Below, one piece after another: positions 1-7,611 of a stretch of DNA of 30,044 bases. Origin of the DNA: a virus. The DNA lies in IMG/VR virus record IMGVR_UViG_3300028372_000326, positions 1 to 30,044 of that record. The stretch is one strand, 5' to 3'. Below the pieces are notes generated by a model. That model saw only the letters and a list, made by a program, of their open reading frames with translations. It was not told the origin of the DNA and did no database searches. How positions within the stretch are numbered: position 1 is the first letter of the stretch; each line of letters opens with the position of its first letter. The translations under genes and the position numbers were made by a program.

Positions 1-132
1 GACGACCCCCACTTTACTGGTTGTGGAGGTTGTGGAGAACAGTACCCAGCTATTTGTGGGTGTAGGGATTTCAACGAAGGAGTAGACGCTTGTCTGCCTT
101 TGCTGGAGGAGGTGCGGAAAGAAACATTATAA
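1..132 (+). CDS. C-terminal end of a Cys-rich protein (partial)
   Basis: Frame 1 is open from the window edge to a TAA at 130-132, giving 43 residues. It contains CGGCG followed by CGC and another Cys, a spacing that suggests a zinc-ribbon or zinc-knuckle tail. The start lies outside the window. The helicase gene follows 18 bp later, so the two are probably co-transcribed. The frame is supported by its length and cysteine pattern only; the function is unknown. Confidence 0.5.
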   Translation, partial: DDPHFTGCGGCGEQYPAICGCRDFNEGVDACLPLLEEVRKETL

Positions 133-150
133 GGAGTTAAGTAAATAATT

Positions 151-1050
151 ATGGCTGAGAAAAAGTTTATTGGTCAACTCAGAGGCAAGGAGCTTTTTGA
201 GGCTGAGAAAAAACTGTCTGAGTACGAAGGTGATGACCGTATGGTTTCCAGTATCGACTTGGCTGAACAACTCAAGGAGACTGAAGACTCCAGCTTCATC
301 ATTCCAACCGGGGTGAAGTCACTCGATGAGATGCACGAGGGCGGTATTGAAGCTGGTGAAGTGTGGCTATTTTCTGGCCCTTCAGGTGAGGGTAAGACGA
401 CACTCACTATGTCAATCACTCAGAACATGGCTCGCAAGGGCTTCAAGACAGCTTGGTTCACACTCGAGGTTACTCCACGGCAGTTCATCAAGAAAATGAC
501 GGCTCGAAGTGATGAGCTTCCACTTTTCTATTTGCCGAATGAGAATCAAGACCCAGTAGTAGAATGGATTGAGGAGCGTATTGTTGAGGCCAAGGTGAAA
601 TTCGATTGTAAGGTTGTCTTCATCGACCACCTTCAGCAGATATTCTCAATGGCAGTGATGCAGAAGAACTCAAACTTGTCATGGGAAATTGGAGACTTGA
701 TGGCAAAAATCAAAAACATCGCAGTGATGCACGATATTGCTATTTGTCTGATTGCCCACACCAAGGATGACCCTTCAGGTTCGAGTCGAGAGCCGCGAAA
801 AGAAGATATTCGAGATTCAGGTTTGGTGCAGCGTTTGGCTGACACTATCGTAATGGTTTGGCGAGTTCCAAATGATGATGACCTCAAGAACACTCGCCGG
901 AAGGTGCTAGAAAAAGACGACATCAAAGCGAAGGTTCGAGTGGTGAAGAATCGCCGAGTCGGTACTCCCGGTTCATTCTTCATGTTCCACGACAAGCACT
1001 ATTTGAAAGAGGAGGGTAATGCTTACAGCACTGACCCAGATGACTTCTGA
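151..1050 (+). CDS. DnaB-family replicative helicase, ATPase domain only
   Basis: This 299-residue protein has the RecA-like motor fold of DnaB helicases. Visible motifs are Walker A GPSGEGKT (76-83), Walker B VVFIDH (155-160), the DnaB motif RDSGLVQRLAD (221-231) and KNRRVGTPG (266-274), which carries the arginine-finger-type residues. Cellular DnaB is about 450 residues; the N-terminal primase-interaction domain is missing here, as in several phage helicases and RadA/KaiC-like relatives. It would unwind DNA at the phage fork. AAGGAG at 131-136 lies 14 nt upstream, rather far for a ribosome site. It sits in a rightward cluster with nucleases. A recombination-type RecA-like ATPase is a less likely alternative. 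Confidence 0.85.
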   Translation: MAEKKFIGQLRGKELFEAEKKLSEYEGDDRMVSSIDLAEQLKETEDSSFIIPTGVKSLDEMHEGGIEAGEVWLFSGPSGEGKTTLTMSITQNMARKGFKTAWFTLEVTPRQFIKKMTARSDELPLFYLPNENQDPVVEWIEERIVEAKVKFDCKVVFIDHLQQIFSMAVMQKNSNLSWEIGDLMAKIKNIAVMHDIAICLIAHTKDDPSGSSREPRKEDIRDSGLVQRLADTIVMVWRVPNDDDLKNTRRKVLEKDDIKAKVRVVKNRRVGTPGSFFMFHDKHYLKEEGNAYSTDPDDF

Positions 1051-1582
1051 TTTTTACGATTTTCGTTCTGCTATGAAGGAGGAGTACCAAGAAGTGTACG
1101 ATAAATGGTCTTCACTAATGGAAACTATGGAGTCAAACACTGATGAGCAGAAACGAGAATCAATAAAATTGCTTGATGAGTGGATGGAGATGGAGATTAA
1201 TATTCACCAGATGGAGTGTGACTATGTAAATGCCAAATTGGGGGTGGTGATTCCTCAGATGGTTTGTAAAAAACTCAATGAGCTAAAATCAGAGGCTCGA
1301 GATAGAGCAGACAAAAAGTATCTTGAGTTTGAGAGGCTCAGAAAAGATGGAGTTTCCTTCAAGCAAGCATACGAACAGGCTGGTATGAAAAAAGTTGATA
1401 GGGAAGGGTATGCAGACTGGCTGAACGAACCAGTGCATACGCTCGAAAATACCAACGTGCTATCAGCAGAAAACTGGCTGGCTGAAGGTACTGGCTATGA
1501 TAAACTAAAAGAAATAGGCATAACTGAATTTGTGAATCGCAATTTCATGTTTATGTGCGGTAATAAAAATAACAATGAATGA
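1040..1582 (+). CDS. Hypothetical protein, helical
   Basis: A 180-residue product if translation starts at ATG 1040 (MTSDFYDF), overlapping the helicase gene by 11 nt. An in-frame ATG at 1019 would add seven residues and overlap by 32 nt; it has GGAGGG only a base or two upstream, too close to act. The protein is rich in Glu, Lys and Met and probably mostly helical, with a run of charged heptads in its middle. No family is recognised. Its 3' end overlaps the next gene by 8 nt, which indicates translational coupling in the helicase operon. Confidence 0.7.
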   Translation: MTSDFYDFRSAMKEEYQEVYDKWSSLMETMESNTDEQKRESIKLLDEWMEMEINIHQMECDYVNAKLGVVIPQMVCKKLNELKSEARDRADKKYLEFERLRKDGVSFKQAYEQAGMKKVDREGYADWLNEPVHTLENTNVLSAENWLAEGTGYDKLKEIGITEFVNRNFMFMCGNKNNNE

Positions 1583-2048
1583 AATAACACCAACAGATTA
1601 TTGTCAGGAAACAATTAATCTTAAAAAGGGTTTGGAGTCGGGCTTCATTGTCCTAGCTGAAAGACTAGCCAGAATCAAATTGGAGGAGATGTGGAAGGAG
1701 CAATGGAGTTCATTTTCTGAGTACCTTGCTGAGATGAGAATTACTGATGCAACTGCTTCAAAGTTGATTGCTGTGCATCGATTGTACGTGGATAAATACC
1801 AGATTGATGAACAGCTCTTAGTAGAAACCAACTGGTCTACCTTGTACGAAATCCGTGAGCTTGTCGGTGAGAAATCAAAAGAGGAAGTGGTACAAATTAT
1901 CAAAGATTACTCGGTACTCAAACGTGATGATGCTCGTGAAGCGCTACGTGAAGCTAAAAATGGTGAGTGTATGCACGAATGGCACGAAATTCACATCCGG
2001 CAATGTAGCAAATGCGCCAAGCGGGAAAAAATCTATAACGACACTTAG
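1575..2048 (+). CDS. Hypothetical protein with C-terminal zinc-binding motif
   Basis: The 157-residue product starts with MNEITPTDYC inside the end of the previous gene (8-nt overlap). The N-terminal two thirds is helical, and a segment around residues 50-65 (ITDATASKLIAVHRLY) resembles a helix-turn-helix in KorB/DUF3102-like plasmid and phage proteins. The tail CMHEWHEIHIRQCSKC has Cys and His spacing suitable for one zinc ion. A DNA-binding role is plausible from these features and the neighbouring helicase and nuclease genes, but no specific family is certain. Confidence 0.65.
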   Translation: MNEITPTDYCQETINLKKGLESGFIVLAERLARIKLEEMWKEQWSSFSEYLAEMRITDATASKLIAVHRLYVDKYQIDEQLLVETNWSTLYEIRELVGEKSKEEVVQIIKDYSVLKRDDAREALREAKNGECMHEWHEIHIRQCSKCAKREKIYNDT

Positions 2049-2049
2049 T

Positions 2050-2472
2050 ATGGCTGAGCGAATGTCAGATGAGTTGCGTAAAGAACTTCTTGCAGATGAC
2101 TTCATGCACCAGTGCTGTCTATGTGGTAGTGAACATAAACAATTTCACCACAACTTCGAGTTTGCTCGCAAGGCACTCAATGAGGCTTGGTGCATCTTGC
2201 CACTATGTCCCAAGCATCACGAAATGGTTCGCAATATAAAAGTGCGCCGGTTACTTGATTGGGCTATGCTCAACCGGGCTGATACTGAAGACTTGAAAAA
2301 ATATAGCCGAGTGATGAATTACCTTCAGCGTAGAACCATGCTCAATCGATACTTTGGTGTATTTTCGCCCCGCAAATTGCGTGAGTATTGGAGTCAAGGG
2401 ATTATAGATAAAAATATCTGCGATAAACACGGAAACTCGATTGTGTATAATAAAGATAATGAAGGAATCTGA
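2050..2472 (+). CDS. HNH-like zinc-finger protein (putative nuclease)
   Basis: ATG 2050 comes one base after the preceding TAG and gives 140 residues; the frame stays open further upstream, but that part overlaps the previous gene and is not protein-like. The core CCLCG (22-26), HH (33-34) and CPKHH (53-57) is the C-x2-C / H-H / C-x2-H arrangement of HNH or treble-clef nucleases. The remainder is basic and helical. Position between the helicase operon and a VRR-NUC gene suggests DNA processing or repair of recombination intermediates. It may instead be a non-catalytic zinc-finger DNA-binding protein, since the catalytic Asn is not obvious. Confidence 0.65.
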   Translation: MAERMSDELRKELLADDFMHQCCLCGSEHKQFHHNFEFARKALNEAWCILPLCPKHHEMVRNIKVRRLLDWAMLNRADTEDLKKYSRVMNYLQRRTMLNRYFGVFSPRKLREYWSQGIIDKNICDKHGNSIVYNKDNEGI

Positions 2473-2779
2473 AAATGATGTAGTTAGCTCAATCTGCCAG
2501 TGGCTGGAATACAAACCACAATACTTTTTCTGGCGACAAAATACTGTCGGAGTCTGGGATGCGAAAAATCAGATACACCGCAAACCTCCCAAGTGGTGCA
2601 TCAAGGGAGTCTCGGACATTATCGTTCTCGCACATGCCACAGTTGTTTTTGTAGAATGTAAGACCACAAAGGGAGTGCAATCGAAAGCTCAAAAGGAATT
2701 TCAAGAAGATGTGGAGCGACACGGCTACCAATACATCCTAGCCACTTCAGTAGATGACGTTATCGCTGCTGGACTATAG
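2459..2779 (+). CDS. VRR-NUC domain nuclease
   Basis: Start ATG 2459 (MKESENDVV) gives 106 residues and a 14-nt overlap with the upstream gene. The fold signature is complete: N-terminal E(x)N helix, GVSD (50-53), VECK (66-69) and QKEF (78-81), the PD-(D/E)XK active site of stand-alone phage VRR-NUC proteins. Members of this family cleave branched DNA such as Holliday junctions or flaps. Here it probably resolves replication or packaging intermediates. It is the last gene of the rightward cluster and is followed by a bidirectional terminator. Confidence 0.85.
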   Translation: MKESENDVVSSICQWLEYKPQYFFWRQNTVGVWDAKNQIHRKPPKWCIKGVSDIIVLAHATVVFVECKTTKGVQSKAQKEFQEDVERHGYQYILATSVDDVIAAGL

Positions 2780-2780
2780 A

Positions 2781-2808
2781 AAAACCGCCATTGCTGGCGG
2801 TCTTCCTA
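2781..2808. terminator. Bidirectional terminator between convergent operons
   Basis: The arms ACCGCCA (2784-2790) and TGGCGGT (2795-2801) form a perfect 7-bp stem with a TTGC loop. On the minus strand the stem is followed by TTTTTC, a good intrinsic terminator for the long leftward operon. On the plus strand the tail CTTCCTATTTG is weaker but follows the VRR-NUC stop directly. Confidence 0.8.
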
Positions 2809-2870
2809 TTTGTGGATGGTGTTTTATGAACACTTATTTAGTTGGAAAGAACAATCCCTTCCATTATACA

Positions 2871-3005
2871 CTATGCTTCTCCGCTTCCATCACAAGTTTC
2901 GCATGGCCACTCGTCTTGCACATGCTCGCCTCGATGGTCACAGCTATCGTGTAGGTGGTAGCCGTCGCCACAGCAATCCTTACACTGTTTTGTTGCGGTC
3001 AGCAT
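2871..3005 (-). CDS. Small DnaJ-type zinc-finger protein (CxxCxGxG)
   Basis: The ATG at 3005 follows the upstream TAG with one base between (TAGTATG) and gives 44 residues. Two cysteine clusters, CKDCCGDG and CETCDGSG, match the CxxCxGxG zinc-binding repeat of DnaJ, with a His/Cys-containing stretch between them. A longer reading from 3077 would overlap the SSB-like gene and is unlikely. It is the last gene of the leftward operon, right after the SSB-like gene. It may act as a small zinc protein-interaction module; its exact role is unknown. Confidence 0.7.
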   Translation of the reverse strand: MLTATKQCKDCCGDGYHLHDSCDHRGEHVQDEWPCETCDGSGEA

Positions 3006-3006
3006 A

Positions 3007-3630
3007 CTAGATATTTGGTTCGCCTTCCGGCCCTTCAGGGTAATCAGGTGCTTCTTGCTGTTGTGCATCACCATCATACTGCTTTTCTAACTCCATCTTT
3101 TCGACCTGCTTAGATTTACGTTGCTCCACGTACTTTTCAGGTGTCTTTTCTTTCATTCTTTCCTCAAGCTCAGCAATCTTTTCAGCTGGTACTTCACTAT
3201 TGCTTCGTGCAGCCATAGTTTTGTAGATGTCAGCTGGCGAAGCCGCTTTGTCTACTGTTACAAGAATGTCGTATGGAATCGGGTACTCCTCAAAAGCATA
3301 CTCAGGTTCAACTTGGAAGTCGGCTACTTCACTAATCACTGCCCACGGTATCTCAGCAATTTTCACCTTGTCTTCATCTTGCCGGTCAATCACGTAGGTG
3401 ATGAATTTTACTGACGGCTTTTTATGGTCACTGGTGTGAAACGGACAGCCTTTTTCTTTACCGACACATACGTGTGATGGGTTGCCCTGCCCAAAAAAGT
3501 GGGTAGCAATCGCAATCGGCTGGCATAGGATGCGCAGTGAGTACTTGCCGGACTTACTAAATTGGAATTGTCCTCCACCTTCAGCACCGTATTCTTTAGC
3601 GCCTTGGTTCATCTGGTCTTTTAGGTTCAT
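3007..3630 (-). CDS. Single-stranded DNA-binding protein, gp32-like
   Basis: The 207-residue protein has a Gly/aromatic N-terminus (GGGQFQFSKSGKYSLRIL), then H44, C55, C62 and H65 in a spacing like the zinc site of T4-gp32-type SSBs. A beta-rich middle follows (VKFITYVID, YDILVTVDK), then a charged helix, and an acidic, Pro/Gly-rich tail (DYPEGPEGEPNI). An acidic tail is typical of SSBs, where it recruits replication partners. Neighbouring RecB-like nuclease and clamp-like genes support a replication/recombination role. Identification rests on architecture and context, not on a strict motif. Confidence 0.6.
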   Translation of the reverse strand: MNLKDQMNQGAKEYGAEGGGQFQFSKSGKYSLRILCQPIAIATHFFGQGNPSHVCVGKEKGCPFHTSDHKKPSVKFITYVIDRQDEDKVKIAEIPWAVISEVADFQVEPEYAFEEYPIPYDILVTVDKAASPADIYKTMAARSNSEVPAEKIAELEERMKEKTPEKYVEQRKSKQVEKMELEKQYDGDAQQQEAPDYPEGPEGEPNI

Positions 3631-3663
3631 ATATTTTGCTTAATTAATAGTTGGTAAATTATA

Positions 3664-4734
3664 CTAGTCTTTGTCCTCAGCTTCATCATCTGCTTTGGGT
3701 AGAATATACATCTCAGCACACTTGTGGGCATCGAATCCCCACTCTTTCATCTCCTCAATACGTGTCAGGTTTAGCGGTGTCATTTTCTTCTCCTCTTTGA
3801 TACGCTTCAGCACCGCGTTCCATCCAGCTGGAATTTTACCGTACTTCTCATCAAACTCCATTTGGTCTTCCAGCTCGTACACTAGTGTGAGGTATGGCGA
3901 CCATCCAATCTGCCGGTTCGGTTGGAATTTACCAGCTGATTCATCAAACACAATCGGCTCAGCTTTTGGTGGCATCACTCCAGCCTTGTAGTACTCGGTC
4001 ATTTGTGTCACGTAGTCAACATACATTTTCTCGTACTCAGGGTTGCCCGCAAAGATAGGAAACTCCATCATGCGACAATCATCTCGACAGATATACACCA
4101 CATCAGCTCGGTCAATAATCTCATCCTTGGTGTAGTGGTACGCCTGTAGTGCATGAATCGCTAGTGGCTTCTTAGTAATCTCCAGCGCGTTCATCATAAA
4201 TGACGATACTGACTTAATCTCTAGTGCCTTTGGTTCAAGTCCATCAGGGTATGATTTTCGTAGATGCTCAATCACATTCTTCATCATTTGCTCGGTCTTT
4301 GGTGGTAGGTACAGTCCAGCAATATCTTCAGCTGCTTTATCGTAGTCGGGTGTACCTCCAGCGTAGAAGTCCATCTTGCCACTTACCTCAATCAATCCGG
4401 GGTAGCCTACTTTGATACGCCGTTGGTCTTCAATCAGTAGCCCGCTTCGCCGTAGAATCATCATCACTAGCCACTCCCACAAGTTACCGGCCTCAAACTT
4501 ACGGAATGAACGTGCGTTTGGTGGGTTGGTCTGCTTCGTGCCTTGCATCTTCAGGTACACATCGGTGTACAGCTTCCCTAGCTCACTCGCCCACATATAG
4601 TCACGCGCTTCGTACTCACGGTCATCTGGCTTCTCGATAGAGTCGTTCCAAATCTTGGAAAATGACCATCCAGTGTCTGCTTCAACTACATCTGGTTGGT
4701 GTTCTGGCAATGGTACTCCTGTTTGTTCTGTCAT
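3664..4734 (-). CDS. RecB/Cas4-like PD-(D/E)XK exonuclease
   Basis: This 356-residue protein has the RecB-family nuclease motifs in order: E81-x-G83...E87, GKMD (119-122), LEIKS (171-175) and QAYHY (197-201). Asp122, Glu172 and Lys174 would form the metal-dependent active site, and the Gln/Tyr motif is characteristic of Cas4 and RecB nucleases. No Cas4-type iron-sulphur cysteine set and no helicase domain are present. With the SSB-like gene just downstream it looks like a phage recombination exonuclease that resects DNA ends. The acidic C-terminus (DDEAEDKD) is unremarkable. Confidence 0.75.
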   Translation of the reverse strand: MTEQTGVPLPEHQPDVVEADTGWSFSKIWNDSIEKPDDREYEARDYMWASELGKLYTDVYLKMQGTKQTNPPNARSFRKFEAGNLWEWLVMMILRRSGLLIEDQRRIKVGYPGLIEVSGKMDFYAGGTPDYDKAAEDIAGLYLPPKTEQMMKNVIEHLRKSYPDGLEPKALEIKSVSSFMMNALEITKKPLAIHALQAYHYTKDEIIDRADVVYICRDDCRMMEFPIFAGNPEYEKMYVDYVTQMTEYYKAGVMPPKAEPIVFDESAGKFQPNRQIGWSPYLTLVYELEDQMEFDEKYGKIPAGWNAVLKRIKEEKKMTPLNLTRIEEMKEWGFDAHKCAEMYILPKADDEAEDKD

Positions 4735-4736
4735 AA

Positions 4737-4880
4737 TTATTTTTTATCTTCAAGACATTTAATAAATTCGTCTTCTTCTGGGCATTTTCCATTATATTCT
4801 TTGCTTGGACATCGTGTATCGCCACATATAGGACAAGGCACAATGTTATTTCCGTCTTCATCGTAGTCGTCAGGGTTCAT
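4737..4880 (-). CDS. Small zinc-ribbon-like protein
   Basis: A 47-residue frame from ATG 4880 to TAA 4737-4739 fills the gap between two larger genes. It has CPICG, then CPS, CPE and a further Cys, enough for one zinc site. The start overlaps the preceding stop in an ATGA arrangement and the stop lies 3 bp before the nuclease start, so it fits the operon exactly. The function is unknown. Confidence 0.65.
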   Translation of the reverse strand: MNPDDYDEDGNNIVPCPICGDTRCPSKEYNGKCPEEDEFIKCLEDKK

Positions 4881-5068
4881 AACTGCATCTTTGGTCTCCC
4901 ACCTCGTGGGAATCTTTTAATTTCGTGTCCGGCTTCTCGCAACTTCTTTACCCATCTAGTAATCGTATTGCGTGCTACACCATACTCATCAGCTATTTCT
5001 TGGTCGGTTTTACCCTCATTTCTCATAGCTGGAATCTGCTTCACTTGTTCCTCGTTTAGTTGTTTCAT
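4877..5068 (-). CDS. Helix-turn-helix DNA-binding protein
   Basis: ATG 5068 gives 63 residues. The segment NEGKTDQEIADEYGV followed by ARNTITRWVKKL is a clear homeodomain-like helix-turn-helix of resolvase or transposase N-terminus type, and the tail is basic (RFPRGGRPK). An in-frame ATG at 5101 would add 11 residues overlapping the upstream gene, which seems less natural. As a stand-alone module it may regulate phage transcription or bind a replication site. Confidence 0.75.
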   Translation of the reverse strand: MKQLNEEQVKQIPAMRNEGKTDQEIADEYGVARNTITRWVKKLREAGHEIKRFPRGGRPKMQL

Positions 5069-5072
5069 AATC

Positions 5073-5237
5073 TTATAGAATAGTTCGTGGTGACGCATCA
5101 ATCGAATCTACATGCCAAGTCGGGTATTCTCTGGCTAGAAAATCCAGCGCACTGGCAATATCTTCTGCTTTCACAATCCCTAGCTTGGTTTCATATCCAA
5201 TCTTCAGGCTCACGTTAAATAATTTATCTGGCTTCAT
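5073..5237 (-). CDS. Hypothetical small protein
   Basis: ATG 5237 gives 54 residues beginning MKPDKLFNV; the longer reading from 5297 adds a poorly conserved-looking lead. The pattern of a beta strand (FNVSLKIGYE), a helix (AEDIASALDFLAREY) and a short tail suggests one small alpha/beta domain. There is no Shine-Dalgarno; the leader is A/C-rich. The function is unknown. Confidence 0.55.
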   Translation of the reverse strand: MKPDKLFNVSLKIGYETKLGIVKAEDIASALDFLAREYPTWHVDSIDASPRTIL

Positions 5238-5306
5238 GTTGTTGGTTGGTTTATTTTTATAATGACTCGGTAACAATGATAACATATCTCTGAACATAAA
5301 TCAATG

Positions 5307-6575
5307 CTATTTACTCACACGTTGTATCGCGGTTGCAATACAGTGGGTTGCGTAGTCTTGAAACTCGCGCGTTCGGTCTGTCGATCCACTTTTAATGTGA
5401 ATGTACTCCTCGATAATGGTCTTCATCAGCTCGTGTTCGCCCATATTGAATAGGTTCTGGTTCAGCACAATACCTCCCTTATCTACAGTTCCTAGTATGT
5501 TTGACTTCATTTTGGCTACATATAAATTTATGTTGCCAACATCAGGGAATACTTTCACCATCTTAGTAATCACTGAATCAATTGCTTGTCGTTCAACTTC
5601 ACTCATTTCAATCTTCTGCATAATCTTCTCCTTACCGTTGCTGAAGCCTCGAATAATCAAGCTGTCACCATAGAATTTGTTCAGTGCCTTACACAATCCT
5701 GAAGGCAAAATCAAATGTGCTTCACTCATGTCATCGACATAGAATCCAGTAGCTTCGCGGGGGATAATCACCATGCCCCGCAGTGCGTTTAGCCAGCTAT
5801 CGCAGAATCCTGCTCCATCCGACCAATCGTATTCTAGCTGGTCACGTTCATAGCAAGCTGTGTTCACTAGTCGCCGTATCACTTCCAGTGGTGCATACCG
5901 CCTCAAAGCCAATCCAAGGTGCTGTGGCAAGTTGTATGAAGACTTAATTGTTCGGGTTTCATTAATATCAATGTCGTGCAAATCGTAGTCGAATAGCATA
6001 TTTTCCATGCTTCCAACTGCGAATCCTCGCCGGTAGATAATCCCTTTCTTTTTACTGTAGCGGGTGAATACTTTATCCAGCGCAAACTCGTACTTCACTT
6101 CTCTACTGAAACAAAAGTATTTAGGTAGGTTATCGAATACGTCTTTCAATTCAGCATTAAACTCGACAAAAATCCTAGTCTCGCCCGCCTTGCCTTCAGC
6201 TTTATCCTTCACTCCAATCGTGTCTCTACCCTCATCTTTCATGTTGGCGTACAGTTCGCGCACTGCATACCATAGCTCCCAATCCTTCCCCATTCTGGTG
6301 GTCACACTTGTGGGTGTACCGTTCACAGTCATCACCTCGAAGGTCTCGTTCCTCATTTTGGTTTTACGCTTGCCAATTTTAATTTCCTTTTTACCGCTGA
6401 ATACTTTCACTTCCACATCCTCGCGTAGCAGTACCGCTATCGCATACTTCAGGCCAGTACCCCAGAATCCAATTTTGCTTGCATCAGTTTCTTTAGTACT
6501 CGCTCCAAGTAATCGAAGTGCGTTCACATCAATCTCACCTTCATTAGTAAACTCAAGATATAATTCTTTCTCCAT
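5307..6575 (-). CDS. GHKL-like ATPase with degenerate zincin C-terminus
   Basis: This 422-residue protein begins with a segment containing GFWGTGLKYA (36-45), which resembles the GxxGxGxK ATP-lid motif of GHKL ATPases (gyrase, Hsp90, MutL). The preceding LEFTNEGEIDV region would be the first helix of that fold. The last 35 residues contain EEYIH (389-393) followed by SGSTDRTREFQ, which looks like a zinc-peptidase HExxH helix whose first His is Glu. Such a two-part protein recurs in phages as 'ATP-binding protein', but its role is not established. The N-box is not obvious, so the GHKL call is tentative. It is surrounded by replication genes. Confidence 0.5.
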   Translation of the reverse strand: MEKELYLEFTNEGEIDVNALRLLGASTKETDASKIGFWGTGLKYAIAVLLREDVEVKVFSGKKEIKIGKRKTKMRNETFEVMTVNGTPTSVTTRMGKDWELWYAVRELYANMKDEGRDTIGVKDKAEGKAGETRIFVEFNAELKDVFDNLPKYFCFSREVKYEFALDKVFTRYSKKKGIIYRRGFAVGSMENMLFDYDLHDIDINETRTIKSSYNLPQHLGLALRRYAPLEVIRRLVNTACYERDQLEYDWSDGAGFCDSWLNALRGMVIIPREATGFYVDDMSEAHLILPSGLCKALNKFYGDSLIIRGFSNGKEKIMQKIEMSEVERQAIDSVITKMVKVFPDVGNINLYVAKMKSNILGTVDKGGIVLNQNLFNMGEHELMKTIIEEYIHIKSGSTDRTREFQDYATHCIATAIQRVSK

Positions 6576-6822
6576 AAATATGTTTGTTTATTATTAGTGC
6601 CACTTCCTCATCGTTTTTAATCTTCCCCATTTTGCTCGTGCCTCCAGCTCGGTTCGCTACCAGCGTTCCAGTCGTGTGATACCAGTCAAACCAGCCTTCA
6701 TACTCATCGTGGTATAGCTTCAGGTGGTACTCGTTCACTTCTTTGCTTCGTATTCCGTACGCCTCCAGTAGGAACTTCGTTACTTTTGGCGCGTCGATTA
6801 CGTTTCTTTTCTTTTTGCTCAT
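6553..6822 (-). CDS. Hypothetical protein
   Basis: An 89-residue basic-start protein (MSKKKRNVIDAPK) with an aromatic middle (DEYEGWFDWYHTTGTLV). Its 3' end overlaps the start of the GHKL-like gene by 23 nt and its start overlaps the upstream small gene by 4 nt, so translation is coupled. The C-terminal part (DEEVALIINKHIY) is a probable helix. No family is recognised. Confidence 0.65.
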   Translation of the reverse strand: MSKKKRNVIDAPKVTKFLLEAYGIRSKEVNEYHLKLYHDEYEGWFDWYHTTGTLVANRAGGTSKMGKIKNDEEVALIINKHIYGERIIS

Positions 6823-6968
6823 AATTCTTCACTCCAACAAGTTGATTGGTCTACTCCACGGCGAGTCATTTCTTCATCAGCTCGTTTCTTAATATCCTCG
6901 ATAGTGTCACCTGTGACAATAATTTCATCTTCAACCCCCTGTATTGTGTAATGTATTTTGAATTTCAT
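6819..6968 (-). CDS. Hypothetical small protein
   Basis: A 49-residue frame from ATG 6968 to TGA 6819, joined to the next gene by an ATGA overlap. Two beta strands (KFKIHYTIQ, DEIIVTG) and one helix (EDIKKRADEEMTRRG) give a beta-beta-alpha pattern. The start lies 2 bp from the palindrome at 6970-6982. The function is unknown. Confidence 0.65.
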   Translation of the reverse strand: MKFKIHYTIQGVEDEIIVTGDTIEDIKKRADEEMTRRGVDQSTCWSEEL

Positions 6969-6969
6969 A

Positions 6970-6982
6970 TTTCGCTGCGAAA
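6970..6982. repeat. Palindromic repeat TTTCGCTGCGAAA (intergenic copy)
   Basis: An odd palindrome with 6-nt arms and one central base, sitting exactly in the 15-bp gap between the clamp-like gene stop and the next ATG. Other copies of TTTCGCYGCGAAA lie at 9463, 11389 and 23517. It may be a protein-binding site or an RNA hairpin. Confidence 0.5.
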
Positions 6983-6983
6983 A

Positions 6984-7460
6984 TTACTTGTTCATCGGCA
7001 TCATTAATCCTTTTGCTTTCATATCTCGGTACGGTGCTTCCAACATAATCGCTTTTCCGGGTGACGTTGGCACTTTCACTGTTACCTGCCCAAAATTGTT
7101 CAGCTTCGCCATCTGCATCAGCAACTCTCCGAATAGCTTGCCGTTCACGTTAAATGTGACAAACTCACCTTCAGCACTGCTTTTCATTACTACATCAGTG
7201 TCGGGGTACTTGTCGGCATCCTTCAGCTCCAAACCTAGCGGTTCATCGACCATCAGGTAGCCCGCGGGCATCTTGGCACTGCTGGCAATCCTCAAGTCTG
7301 GCTTCTCAAGTGCTACACCATCCTCGACCGGCACTTCCATCATCCGAAACGAATCGGTAGCTACTACCTTGTCGCCTCGGTACGCGATACAATTTAGCTC
7401 CTTCTTTAAGCTGTTCTTGCTCGCAATCTTGGCTACTAATAGGTGTTCTTTTTTGTACAT
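6984..7460 (-). CDS. Reduced sliding-clamp (DnaN-like) protein
   Basis: The 158-residue protein contains ATDSFRMMEV (34-43), which closely resembles the 'ATDSHRLA'-type strand of beta clamps. Its C-terminus (LEAPYRDMKAKGLMMPMNK) resembles the terminal strand of DnaN ending in 'MPMR'. A middle segment (TFNVNGKLFGELLMQMA) matches a clamp helix-strand unit. Bacterial clamps are about 370 residues in three domains; this one could form at most one to one-and-a-half domains. It may assemble as a higher oligomer or compete for clamp-binding peptides. Position among replication genes supports the call, but sequence evidence is moderate. Confidence 0.5.
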   Translation of the reverse strand: MYKKEHLLVAKIASKNSLKKELNCIAYRGDKVVATDSFRMMEVPVEDGVALEKPDLRIASSAKMPAGYLMVDEPLGLELKDADKYPDTDVVMKSSAEGEFVTFNVNGKLFGELLMQMAKLNNFGQVTVKVPTSPGKAIMLEAPYRDMKAKGLMMPMNK

Positions 7461-7462
7461 AA

Positions 7463-7609
7463 TTATTCTGTTATTTCTTCGCCGTTAAGTGCATCGAATC
7501 GCTTCACAATCTTGAATCGCTTGCCGTCTTTATCGAATCCTAGACTCTCGCCATTGCTCAAAAATTCTCCATTATCCATCTTCAGTACTTCAATGTGTAC
7601 TATTTCCAT
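7463..7609 (-). CDS. Hypothetical small protein
   Basis: A 48-residue frame from ATG 7609 to TAA 7463. It begins MEIVHIEVLKMDNGEFL and continues as an alternation of strands and turns, ending in LNGEEITE. The spacing of 2 bp to each neighbour and the AATAATTATG-type leader match other genes of the operon. The function is unknown. Confidence 0.6.
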   Translation of the reverse strand: MEIVHIEVLKMDNGEFLSNGESLGFDKDGKRFKIVKRFDALNGEEITE

Positions 7610-7611
7610 AA

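Noticed and set aside
131-136. AAGGAG as Shine-Dalgarno of the helicase gene
   Set aside because: It lies 14 nt from the ATG, longer than the usual 5-10 nt, and most other genes have none, so it may be a chance match; the start is kept for lack of a better one.
2754-3010. Two rightward frames after the VRR-NUC gene
   Set aside because: They overlap the terminator and the reverse-strand zinc-finger gene, whose CxxCxGxG pattern is far more convincing.
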